Shown here in pieces: positions 54,801-62,892 of a stretch of DNA of 64,000 nt. The stretch is taken from contig VLTN01000065.1 of the NCBI GenBank assembly GCA_008330645.1, forward strand, positions 62,001 to 126,000, in the 5' to 3' direction. This stretch comes from Cafeteria roenbergensis (lineage: Eukaryota > Sar > Bigyra > Bicosoecida > Cafeteriaceae). The translations under genes and the position numbers were made by a program. The notes under the pieces are model-generated. The model was given only the letters and a program-made list of their open reading frames with translations. It ran no database searches and had not been told where the DNA came from. Position 1 is the stretch's first letter. Each line of letters starts with the position of its first letter.

Positions 54801-57431
54801 AGCGCCAACATGATCAAGGCCGCCGCGCAGCTGCACGACTCCGCCGCCGACGCCCTCACGCAGGTCACCGACCTCATCCACGGCGGCGGCCACGCGGCAG
54901 GCGTGCAGCGGGCCCTGGACGCCGACCTCGCCGTCCTCCGGGAGGCCCAGACGCGAGCCGGCAGCGCGCCAGGCGCCCGCGTGGTCGTCCCTGCCAGCGT
55001 CCGCGACGGCGCCTCCGTCGCCTGCCTCATCCCCCCGGCGCAGGCTGCAGCCCTGCCCTCGCTCTCGGACCTGGTGGGCCGCTTCGGCCTCAGCCCCGCC
55101 GCCGCGTTCCGCCTCCTCAGGCCCTGGATCCGCGGTGCGTCCATGCCGAAGCTGCCCTCGGGCGGAGGCGGGGCCGCTGTGGACATCGCCGGCGCGAGCG
55201 GCAACGGCAGCAGCAGCAGCAGCAGCAGCGGCGGCGGCGGCGCCTCGTCCTCGGACGACGGCGCAGCCAGCGGTGCGCTGGTCCTTGGCATGGACGGCCA
55301 CACCGTTCGCCCCAGCCGCTGGGCCGCCACCGGCACCGAGCTGGAGCTGGAGGTCGCGTCGCTTGCCGCAGTGCCTGCGGGCGTGTTCCCCTCAAGCGGA
55401 GGCGCCGCGGAGGGGCGGGCCTCCTCTGGCGGCGAGTCTGCGTCCTCGAGCAGCGCACCCGCCAAAGCTGCCGGGGCGGCCGCTCCTGCCGCGGCCGCTG
55501 CAGCCGGTAGCGGAGGCGGCGATGGCACGGAGGGCAAAGACGGTGCTGCCGCGGCGGGGCCCGGGCAGCTGTCGCCGCTGCTGTACTCCCTCTTCTGGTC
55601 GCTCGACCTCTTCGACCTCCACTGCCCGCGCGAGCTCTACGGCAAGGGCGAGGCCGCCGTGAAGGAGGCCGCCACCGAGGCCCAGCTCAAGAGCGAGGAG
55701 GAGGCCACCCCCGGCGAGACCGCCCGAGCCAAGGCCGAGCGCGAGCGCAAGCTCGCCGCAGCCCGGAAGCAGGCCGCCGCCACAGTGCGCCAGCTGCGCC
55801 GCGACCTCCCGGAGCACTCGGAGCACGTCGCCCGCGTGCGCGCCACCTTGGCCACGCTCGCGCCCTGGTTCGGCGCGGCCGTGGTGCCGGCCTCGGCCGC
55901 CATCGCGAACAAGGAGGACCCGGAGGCGGCGCCGCACTTGGAGTGGGCCATGGCGGAGCCGGCTCTCGCGCGGCACTGCCTCCTCCCGCGCGCGGCCATC
56001 TCCCCGGCGGACGCGCTGTACGCGGCCCGGTTCCTGCGCCTCATGCACGAGATCGAGGTGCCGCGCCTGAGCACCATGCGGTGCCTCAACGCCAGCCTCT
56101 TCGGGGCCGCGCGCCGCCTCCTCTCCTCCACCGAGGCGGAGGCCGGCCACCTCGGCATCTTCCTGTCCGAGGTGATGGGCTGGGTGTCTGGCTGGCGCGA
56201 CGACCGCGAGGCCTTCAACACCGACGCCGCCTGCCGCCGCGGCATGCTCAAGGCGTACATGCGCCCTTCCAAGCCCAAGCCCGACGACGCCAGCGCCGAA
56301 ACGGTCAAGACCTCCTTTGCGCTCTTCACCAAGCTCTGCGGGCGGTGGGACGAGACCATCACGGACACGCTCTGCGATCTGCTCGCCTCGGAGGAGCCCA
56401 TGCGCCGCAAGGCCGCGCTCCTGCTCACCAAGCGCCTCTCGGGGGTGTCCCCTCGCGCCCCGGAAGACCTCGCGATGCTTCACGAGGCCATCTCCGGCCT
56501 CGCGTCCTCCGAGCAGCCGAAGGACATCCAGGTGCTCGCGCTCAGCACCGCCACGGACGTGCTGCACCGCCTCAAGGCGCTCGGCTGCGCGGCCGACGGC
56601 ACGCCGGTGGAGGGCGGCGTGTCCGTCACCAACGCTGGCGCGGCCATTTACGCCGAGGCGGGCTCGGCGGCGGGCGCCCCGGACAGCAGAGCGGGTCCAG
56701 CGGGCGGATACGGCCGCAGGCCAGCCGCGTCGCCGCCGGCCGCTGACGGCCAGGACGCTGGCTCCTACCGCCGGTTCAACGCCCCGGAGCCCCGCCCCCC
56801 CGCCGCGCGTGGGCGCTCGGCCTCCGTTGCAAGGGACGCAAGCGCCAGCATGGGCCGGGCCGCGGAGTGGGGCCCGCAGCACCAGCAGGGCGGCTCGTCC
56901 TACTCGCACCGGCCCGAGGGGTCCCCTCGCGAGGGGTCGCAGGGCCCGTCGCAGCCTCAAATGGCGCAGCGCGGGAGCTCGCACCGAAGCGGGGGGCCGC
57001 CATCCGTGAGCGTGACGGTGCGGCCGCACGGCGGAGACAGGGAGCGCGACGGCAGGCAGGCGCGCGACGGCGGCGGGGCTGGGGCAGGCGCGGGCGGCGG
57101 GCCCGCAGCCAGGTGGGGGACCAGCGGCGGCCGCGACCAACGGGGCGACGGAGCGCGCCGCGGGGGAGCAGAGCCCGACCGGTGGGGCTCCAGTGCGGGG
57201 CCGCCTGCGACGGTCCGAGTGCAGGCCCCGTCCGGCGCACAGGGCGGAGCGCCCGCTGCTGCTGCCTCTGCCGCTGCTGCGGAGAGTGACAGACGGGGCG
57301 GGGCCGAGGGCCTTCGGGCAATCAAGCGGCCTCGCGGTGACAGCGATGCTGGCGCAAGCGGGGACGCCACGCCCGCCAGCGAGACGGGTTCCCGCGGCAG
57401 GGGCAACCGCCAGCGCCGGCGGCGGCGCTGA
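51822..57431 (+). CDS. THOC2: THO complex subunit 2
   Basis: A 1,869-residue, single-exon product. THOC2/Tho2 is the large helical scaffold of the THO complex, acting in co-transcriptional mRNP assembly and export. The recognisable core lies at about residues 1250-1520: LLYSLFWSLDLFDLHCPRELYGK, a Lys/Glu-rich helix (KAERERKLAAARKQAAATVRQLRRDL), then ARHCLLPRAAISPADALYAARFLRLMHE, followed by FGAARRLLSSTEAEAGHLGIFLSEVMGWVSGWRDD, the counterpart of the family's FPR-x-x-x-S-x-x-DA-x-Y-x-x-RF ... TENEA-x-x-x-GRFL block. The N-terminal 1,200 residues are Ala-rich helical repeats with weak similarity. Residues from about 1610 are disordered, rich in Gly, Arg, Ser and Pro with RGG-like pieces and a basic end (GNRQRRRRR), like the charged RNA-binding tail of animal THOC2. 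The start MTDLVWPIG is the first ATG with downstream coding character. Confidence 0.88.
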   Translation: MTDLVWPIGRSGAFAGVPSEAWADGAAGAIGEAASAGAAASLRTCLIQALVAGCVADDSPAHAVGAIRSGIREGLGDEGAGGSPSGSGAGSPLRTARAEALASAIWTVESALRACGGAGDADGRFDAVLSELLHDAAGLGAPSERSAALAEPDVRAEVAPGRAGLALAGKRREAHTAAVRQITRALYAQTRFNLLAEESEGFAKLVEALAAAAQASVAAGEFSSGAAGPAPASSSSAAASAASGLGVSGFADPSLRQRIQRLTGAFRLDPTRSCDLLLDGLAAACGASLSRGVLPTALPERWRAAAALFRADHMAALAGPKLRRAMDAAVSAEGSAASASASAARASLCASLALLLLDGAMPLPALLPHLPTGRRSKEGAGGEGEGEGEGRWQGVSHAECVAAVERGIAACTIVVLTDGGRDDDTDAAADLGVDGPLAAARGGGYDGTEGSVAGTLLGHPAADAVAAHAARAGPEAVACALLHMAAAAMERAGAAVPDAGAAAWSIACRLLDAAAASGSPEAAWQPPVCAALCRVAKAALPAAAAASATPPAGWSVAAASAAAAAPQGSAAPDSPQDGPPRVATWAGEAPEAVLPVLRLLGVHAGNDTVLVTLVCRAAAGILRVAGDRCGEEGAAGSDEGGREWLRRRAEALLRLGVIPALSVASGCTPAAMAAWDAMEQLPWHRRFRLFTWWHDGVYGLGPASPTPRAEIAAAAAGPEGAAAAAGSSLAATGAALPGEAMARLAAGRTSRMARHVLKRVAKDTAASATKALGRLIAAAPLPALSAMVVQLERFSNLVELSMDALRFATPLAVSALVFLLVGRMAADVPGEGTVAEFDDALAKRASARLPPLGREVYKEGEVMTAGWLANLASTAAWAVRRLPGADPSPLLVLVCRRLAAGAMGHLPLLHQLLELAGGIGSPGNATDDQTAAVGASTALQEALGYASVSTAKDGVVRLRRAIKQGWGAGPAALPLWVAVAQATEAAAFCEAARSANMIKAAAQLHDSAADALTQVTDLIHGGGHAAGVQRALDADLAVLREAQTRAGSAPGARVVVPASVRDGASVACLIPPAQAAALPSLSDLVGRFGLSPAAAFRLLRPWIRGASMPKLPSGGGGAAVDIAGASGNGSSSSSSSGGGGASSSDDGAASGALVLGMDGHTVRPSRWAATGTELELEVASLAAVPAGVFPSSGGAAEGRASSGGESASSSSAPAKAAGAAAPAAAAAAGSGGGDGTEGKDGAAAAGPGQLSPLLYSLFWSLDLFDLHCPRELYGKGEAAVKEAATEAQLKSEEEATPGETARAKAERERKLAAARKQAAATVRQLRRDLPEHSEHVARVRATLATLAPWFGAAVVPASAAIANKEDPEAAPHLEWAMAEPALARHCLLPRAAISPADALYAARFLRLMHEIEVPRLSTMRCLNASLFGAARRLLSSTEAEAGHLGIFLSEVMGWVSGWRDDREAFNTDAACRRGMLKAYMRPSKPKPDDASAETVKTSFALFTKLCGRWDETITDTLCDLLASEEPMRRKAALLLTKRLSGVSPRAPEDLAMLHEAISGLASSEQPKDIQVLALSTATDVLHRLKALGCAADGTPVEGGVSVTNAGAAIYAEAGSAAGAPDSRAGPAGGYGRRPAASPPAADGQDAGSYRRFNAPEPRPPAARGRSASVARDASASMGRAAEWGPQHQQGGSSYSHRPEGSPREGSQGPSQPQMAQRGSSHRSGGPPSVSVTVRPHGGDRERDGRQARDGGGAGAGAGGGPAARWGTSGGRDQRGDGARRGGAEPDRWGSSAGPPATVRVQAPSGAQGGAPAAAASAAAAESDRRGGAEGLRAIKRPRGDSDAGASGDATPASETGSRGRGNRQRRRRR

Positions 57432-57692
57432 GCCGCTCAGGTCGGCGTGTTTCCCGGAGGATGTCCGAGCGCCCGCAAAGATTTGCTTTGCTTGCTTGGG
57501 TCGCGCGAGGCGTGTGTGCGGGCGGCCAAATTCTGAGTGCGGCGCTGTCTGGTGAACGCTGGCTTGCGCGCAGGCGGCAGGGTGGCTTGCGCAGCGTTGC
57601 ATGGGTCGACCACAGGATTTGGGTTGCAGGGCTGGCGAGCCCGCACTGGCGCGCACTCGGGAAGGGGGTGCGCAACCGGAGAGCGGCGACAC

Positions 57693-58716
57693 TCACTCGG
57701 AGCTGGCCTCAAACTCGAAACGCACGTCCTTGTTGGTGAGCGCCTTGTACACACCGGCGAAGGTGTCAAGCTTGCCCTCCAGGGTGGTGGCCTCAGTGGC
57801 GGTCAGCTTGCAGGTCATCAGGCGGGAGCCGCCGACCTTGAAGCGGATGCGCTTGCCGGTGATGCCGGCGGGGAACACGAGGTCGTCGAGGACGGCCTCC
57901 TGCACGCTCTTGAGGGTGCGGGACACGGGGCGGGGGCCGTTGTGCTTCTTGTTCCGGCCGCAGGTGGGCTTGAGCATGGTGCGCTGGGCCACGATGACCA
58001 CGTGCTTGCTGAACTTCTTCTCGAGCTCGTCCACAAGCAGCTTCTGGATCTTGCGGAACTCAGCGAGCTGGGGGAAGGGCACGAACAGGAGCACGGCCTT
58101 GGAGCCGTCCTCGAGGGCGATGTCCCGGGCGCCGACGATGTGCAGGCCGCGCAGGTCAGCCTTGAGGGCGTCGTTGGAGATCTGCGCGGAACAGTTCAGA
58201 GGCGATTGCGATGACACGCCCAGGGAGCGGTGGGGCCAGCGGGGGGGGCGCTCGGCGCGGCAGCGAATCGCTTCGCGCGCCTGCAAGCCTCGCCCCGCCC
58301 GACGGTGCTCACGCCGATGTTGTAGATCTCCTGGGCCACCTCCATCTCGAAGGCAGTCGGCTCAGCGCCGCGAGGCTTGATGATCTTCTTGCGGCCCTGC
58401 GGGAGGAGGGCGCGGGAGCCAGGAGGGGAGGGGGAAGCCGGGGGCGAGTTTGCATGCAGCTGTGCAGCACGCTTGTCCTGGCCCCGCGCGCGCTAGCATG
58501 CGCCGCCACCGCCCGCCTGTGCCGCGGGCCGGGACTGCATCGGACCCTGCGTATACCTGTCCCCCCAAGCCACCCGTCCCGCGCAGCCGCAGTCCAGTCC
58601 TGCTGCGCTAGCCCAAGGCCTGTCCGCCACCCGCCGCGCCGTCCTCGGCCCCCTCCCGGTTCGCTGCGGCCCGCCCGGGGCTCCGAACAAGTGACTTTGG
58701 GGCTCACGGCGTACAT
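57693..58716 (-). CDS. RPS7: 40S ribosomal protein S7 / eS7 (three exons)
   Basis: Model: complement(join(57693..58181, 58313..58396, 58708..58716)), 193 residues, the normal length for eS7. It is a component of the cytosolic small subunit, needed for pre-18S rRNA processing. Seen: the start M-Y-A then GRKKIIKPRGAEPTAFEMEVAQ (plant and yeast eS7 begin M-F/Y-S-A-x-x-K-I-x-K ... PTEFE); EIYNIG joined to ISNDALKADLRGLHI; AVLLFVPFPQLAEFRKIQKLLVDELEKKFSKHVVIVAQR; RPVSRTLKSVQEAVLDDLVFP; and GVYKALTNKDVRFEFE at the end. Both introns are GTGAGC...GCAG and all junctions keep phase 0. The first coding exon is only nine bases, with a 311-base intron after it, an arrangement common for ribosomal protein genes. 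No zygotic or organelle variant features. Confidence 0.97.
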
Positions 58717-59598
58717 CACACAAGCGCGCGACTCCCTGGTGGTGTCGAACCCAAGTGCCAGGGCGCCGAGCCGGCGGCAGACCTAGCCGGACTTCGTCAC
58801 GGCGGCGACGTCGCACACTTGCCTTTCGGCCTGCTGGTCCGGGCTCTGCCGGCGAGCGCCGGGGCAAACCGGAGTGGCAGACGCGCTTTCCTGGCCGTAC
58901 CGGGGCAGGCAGGGAGGCTCCCGGCGCGCACGTTGTGTTTTTGGGTGTGCTGTAGCGGCCGGGGATCGGTTGCATCAGCAGTGCGGCCGCGACAACAGCA
59001 GTGGGCGGTCCGCGGCGCCGCAAATGCTGGCAGCACGCCCCGGCCTGCCGGCGAATCGAGCCTCACACACGGCGGGGCGTTCCCCAACGTAGAGATGTCG
59101 GGATCCGCATCGCGGCAGGGCCTTGAGGCCGCTTGCCCCGGGGCGGCGGCCCCAGAACTTCTCGCCCCGCGGCTGCAAATTTTGCAACCGGTCGTCTGAC
59201 CCGCAGCGCGATGTCTCTGAGCTCGACTGCCGGCGTGCCCGCCCGTAGCCGTGCGCGCAATGCCTAATTTCGTGGATGCCGCTGCGCCTCATGGGCAGCA
59301 GCGCACGCTGTCGGGCCGCCGCGCGCTGGTCGACGTTTTGTGTGGGTTGGTTTTCATGAATGCGGCACTGAATCCGAGCTTCGCACTGCTCTGGGCTCGG
59401 GGAGAGCTGGAACCGACTGCAGGGCCCCGCGGCAAGCGGGGCTGGGAGGAGGGCTCGGTCGGGATGCCAATCTCAGCCATCTGCCAAACTGGCCAACCCC
59501 AATTTGTTCGCCTTGGCAGAGCCGCTGGCTTTCAGCCTGGAAATCTTGAACTCGCGTTGTAGTCTGCCACCCAGCCCCCAGCGAGAGCTCCGGGCGCC
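58717..59598. other. Divergent intergenic region between RPS7 and CutA
   Basis: An 882-base gap between head-to-head genes, the largest in the window. Part (around 59220-59370) is less GC-rich. No open frame has recognisable features. A sequence on the minus strand at 58741-58752 resembles a tRNA B-box by chance, but no cloverleaf forms. It presumably holds the strong RPS7 promoter. Confidence 0.5.
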
Positions 59599-60347
59599 AT
59601 GCCGGGCGGTGTGAGACCCTACCCATGTGCCTGAAAGCGCACAAGTGCGCGCTGCTACTCCCCAGCACAGCGCCGTGTGCCTTGGGGCCGGCGCGATCGC
59701 CACTCCGAGCCTGCCGTCGGCTGCGTTCTCGCCCCCGCAGGGACTTCGCCTCATGACAAACACGGCGATCGCGAGCGCAACAGCGGCGGCCGCCGCCGCG
59801 GAACAGGCGTACAGCGGCGGAGGCGTGGTGGTTGGCCTGGTGACCGGTGAGCTGGCCAGGTGTGCCGTCGGCGCTCTCGCACGGCTCCCAGCGCGCTCCC
59901 CCCACTGCACCCGGCTCTCCCCGTCCCCTCGGCGCGCCGCAGCACCTGGAAAGGAAGCGAAGAGCCTCGCGCGCACGCTGGTCGACTCCGAGCTCGTGGC
60001 GTGTGTGAACATCGTGCCGGGTGAGATGGGCTTGAGCCTCGCCTGCTCCGCTGGCCCGCGCGTGCACGCACCGGCCCACGCTCTCCATGGGCCGCTGGAA
60101 CACGCCTGTGCCGCCACCCGCAGGCGCGACCAGCATCTACAAGTGGGAAGGAAAGATCGAGGAGAGCGAGGAGAGCGTCCTCGTGATCAAGACCATGGGC
60201 GAGAACCAGGAGGCCGTCACCGCACTGGTGAACCGCGAGCACTCCTACGACACCCCGGAGGTGGTGTTCCTGCCCGTCGTCGGGGGCTCCGAGGCCTACT
60301 TGAAGTGGGTTCAGGAGGTCACAACGGACGAAAGCGAGCGGTCCTGA
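59599..60347 (+). CDS. CUTA: CutA-family protein (four exons)
   Basis: Model: join(59599..59610, 59741..59846, 59943..60020, 60124..60347), 139 residues. CutA is a small trimeric ferredoxin-like protein related to PII, historically linked to divalent cation tolerance; animal and plant forms have diverse proposed roles. Seen: VVVGLVTAPGKEAKSLARTLVDSELVACVNIVPGATSIYKWEGKIEESEESVLVIKT, the family signature, spliced exactly across two introns, then HSYDTPEVVFLPVVGGSEAYLKWV, where CutA has the H-xY-xxPE-IxxxPI-xG-xxxYLxWI run. Exons 3 and 4 are certain. The first exon (ATG CCG GGC GGT then GTGAGA) is inferred: it is in frame with 59741 and fits the local splice pattern; otherwise translation could start at the ATG at 59753 (131 residues). 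The Ala-rich N-terminus gives no clear targeting signal. Confidence 0.94.
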
Positions 60348-60808
60348 CCGGGAGGCGGCAATCCCGGCGCTCGAGGCAATGCGGTGGGGCCTCTCGGGCA
60401 AGGCCGCGGCCGCGTTTCGCGAGCGCGTCCCTGTCTCGGTCGCTCTCTCTATCCCTTGGTCTGTGTGTGTGTGCGTGTGCGTGTGCGTGTGCGTGTGCGT
60501 GTGTGTGCCCCGTGGCGACTGGGGCGTGGTTGTTCGATATGTGATTTGGAACTCAGACTTTCTTCCGCCACTCCCCGACCCTGACTTTCCCCATCGCCTG
60601 CCAAGAAAGTCGCACACGTCAAGACGGGGCCGTTGGCAGGCGAGTCGCCGTCTGCCGTGGAGAAACTCGGCATGCTTGGCCGGAGTGCAGGCCTCAACGC
60701 CCTCCGCCTGCGGCTTGAGTCATTTTGACTCTGCCGCCAGCGATCCCCGGTGACCACCAGCACTCTGCCTCGCCGCCAGGAACGGGGCGGATTCCGCAGC
60801 TTCGGACT
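60348..60808. other. Intergenic region with microsatellite, upstream of the UIM gene
   Basis: A 461-base gap between plus-strand genes. It carries a TG/CG microsatellite (60461-60508) and a lower-GC stretch around 60530-60610. No protein-like frame or RNA gene seen. Confidence 0.5.
60461..60508. repeat. (TGTGCG)n / (TG)n microsatellite
   Basis: About 48 bases of alternating pyrimidine-purine sequence made of TGTG and TGTGCG units, in the 3' flank of CutA. Alternating CG/TG tracts can adopt Z-DNA; here it is most simply a slippage-generated repeat. Confidence 0.93.
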
Positions 60809-62565
60809 ATGAGCGAGCGACGGGCGCCTGTGCTGGCAGGCTTTCTTGCTGGTGTGAGTGACGAGCAGCGTGGCTGGGGGCGGCGCAAATTCTGTGCACT
60901 GCTGCCGCGGCGCGCTGGAATGGCGTTCTTGGGCTGGGTCCGCAGGCCGCCAAGGGCTTTGGCCCACCTCGCCCCGCGAAACACTCGCTGCCGCACCTGG
61001 CGCAGATTGAGAAGGCGGAGGCCAGGGCTCGCCTCATGCAGCAGAGGTTGCACCAGCGGCGGCGAAAGCAGCTCCTGGAGCTCACCGGCGAGGCCGACCC
61101 CGAGCCCCGGCCAGCGGGCCGCGCAGACGCGGGCGGTCGCGGGGAGTCCGCAGCAACAGGCGCTGGCGCTGGCGCTGGCGGCGTGGAGGGGGGACGGCGA
61201 ATCCTGCGGCTTCGGCGGCGGCCGCAGGCCGCGGAACCCGCGGCGCCGCTGAACGCGCCTTCTCCACGGGGCGCGTTCGACGCGGAGGAGGAGGCCTTGC
61301 GAATGGCAATTCGCCTCAGCGAGCAGGAGGCTGCGCGCCACGCGCCGAGCGCTGCTCCGGCGCCGAGCCGCCGAGGAGCGGGCTTCTCGCCGATGCGCGG
61401 CTCCGGGGCAGTTGTGAGCCCTCGACGCAGAGCCCCGTCCCCTCCGAGCGACAGCGGCGATGCAGTCGGCGCCCCTGACGCTGCGCTCGGCGCTGCTGAG
61501 ACTGACCCGGAGAGCGCGGCGCTTATCCGGGCGATGCTGGAGGAGGAGGAGGTGCAGCTTGCAGAGCGGAGGCGCGTTGAGCGCGACGACGAGCACAAGG
61601 CGGCGCTGCTGGCCCTCGAGCTAGAGCGCGAGGACGCCAGGGCACGGGCAGCTGCCAGGGCTGCGGCGGCAGATCGCAGGGCGAGGGCTGATGCAGCGGC
61701 GCGTCGCGCGAGGGCCGGGGCCTCGGCAGGCACGGACTTTAACGCGCCCGCGCGGGGTGTGGGTGACGTTGCCCGGGTGCGGGATTCCGGTGGCGCCTCC
61801 CGCTACGGGCCGGGCGGGAGAGGGTGGGACGACGACGAGGACCCGGCGCCGGTGCGGGCACCGGCGCGTCGCCGTGAAGTCGGGGATGCCCCGCGCGTCG
61901 GGGCTCGCTCCAGCAGCGGCCGGTCCGGCGCGAGCAGCGGCGGGGGCAGCAGCGGCGGTGCGTCTGGGTCGCTGTCCAGCCGCGCTACCGGGCGGGCGCC
62001 CCCCTCTGCTCGGCGAACGGCCGCGACAGCCAGGGCCAGGGCCGACCGCGAAGCTGGCGCCCGGTCGTCCCGGCGGCCAGCCGGTGGAAGCGCTTTGCCG
62101 CCCTCCGACCTGGCAGCGCACAGGGCAGCGACGAGGCGCGCTGCCGCCGCCGCGAGCCGCGCGGGCGTGGCGGCCGACCGCGATGCCAGGCTTGCTCCCG
62201 CCGCGGCCCGGCTTGTGCCGCGGAGCCGTCCAGGACCAGCCGCGGCCCTGCCGCCCGGGTACTCCAGCTCCGGGCGCGGGAGCGCTCGTGCTGCCCCTGG
62301 CATCGGCCGGACTCTTGCTGGGGCGCCGCCCTCGCGCGGCGGCGGGGGCGCGAGCGCTTCGCACGCGGACCCTGGCGCTGGCCCGGTGCGGGTTGTCGGC
62401 GGCACGCCGTTTCGCACGCGCCAGCTGTCGTGGGACGCCCCGCCCCCTGCCGGGGCGCAGGATGCCGCGACACGGGCGCGGGACGCGCGCGTGTTCGGGG
62501 CGGCGGGGCGGCCGACTCCGTCTAGCTCCAGGTCCCGCCTGGGCGGTGGCCCCGCGCTGCGGTGA
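60809..62565 (+). CDS. Disordered protein with a ubiquitin-interacting motif (two exons)
   Basis: Model: join(60809..60853, 60946..62565), 554 residues. I do not recognise the family. Exon 1 gives MSERRAPVLAGFLAG; exon 2 opens AAKGFGPPRPAKHSLPHLAQIEKAEARARLMQQRL, a helical stretch in frame before the first exon-2 ATG, which is why an upstream exon is needed. Residues about 126-145 (DAEEEALRMAIRLSEQEAA) match the UIM consensus: acidic run, hydrophobic, Ala, hydrophobic, Ser, then Glu. A second acidic helix (ESAALIRAMLEEEEVQLAERRR) is a weaker candidate. From about residue 250 the chain is Arg/Ser/Gly/Ala-rich and disordered. A role as a ubiquitin-binding adaptor is inferred from the motif alone. 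Exon 1 rests on phase and the GTGAGT...CCGCAG pair; it could be replaced by another upstream exon. Confidence 0.6.
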
Positions 62566-62892
62566 CGGGCCGCCCTGGGAGGCAGGCGAGGCGGCTTCTG
62601 TCTGTGGTTGCGCATAAATCTGCGCGTGTGAACGCCGGAATGTCCGAGTGTGTGTGTGTGTGTGAGTGTGTGCGTCTGACCTTGCGCGTGCGAGCGCGGG
62701 AAGAGCATGCGTCGTCTAGCCAGGGGCCTGTGGCCGAAGCCTGTGCGCTCGGCAGGAGCATCGACCGAGGGGAGTGCGCGCCTCCGAACTGCGAAGCCAT
62801 GCGCTGCTGTGGCGAGTGGAATGCGCTGCTCGCCCGCCGCGCCGGCCCCTGCAGCGGCCTGAGCGCGCCCACGCGCCCCCGCAAAGGCGCGG
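62566..62892. other. Convergent intergenic region with TG microsatellite
   Basis: A 327-base gap between two converging genes. It contains a TG repeat at 62648-62673. Nothing else recognisable. Confidence 0.5.
62648..62673. repeat. (TG)n microsatellite
   Basis: About 26 bases of TG dinucleotides with one interruption, in the 3' intergenic region after the UIM gene. A similar TG/CG tract lies about 2.1 kb upstream. Confidence 0.9.

Noticed and set aside
51654-55301. 1,215-codon open frame on the minus strand
   Set aside because: Antisense to THOC2; same compositional artefact, no recognisable motif.
58741-58752. tRNA B-box-like sequence on the minus strand
   Set aside because: GGTTCGACACC matches the B-box consensus, but the flanking bases do not form a T-stem or acceptor stem, and the site is beside the RPS7 start.
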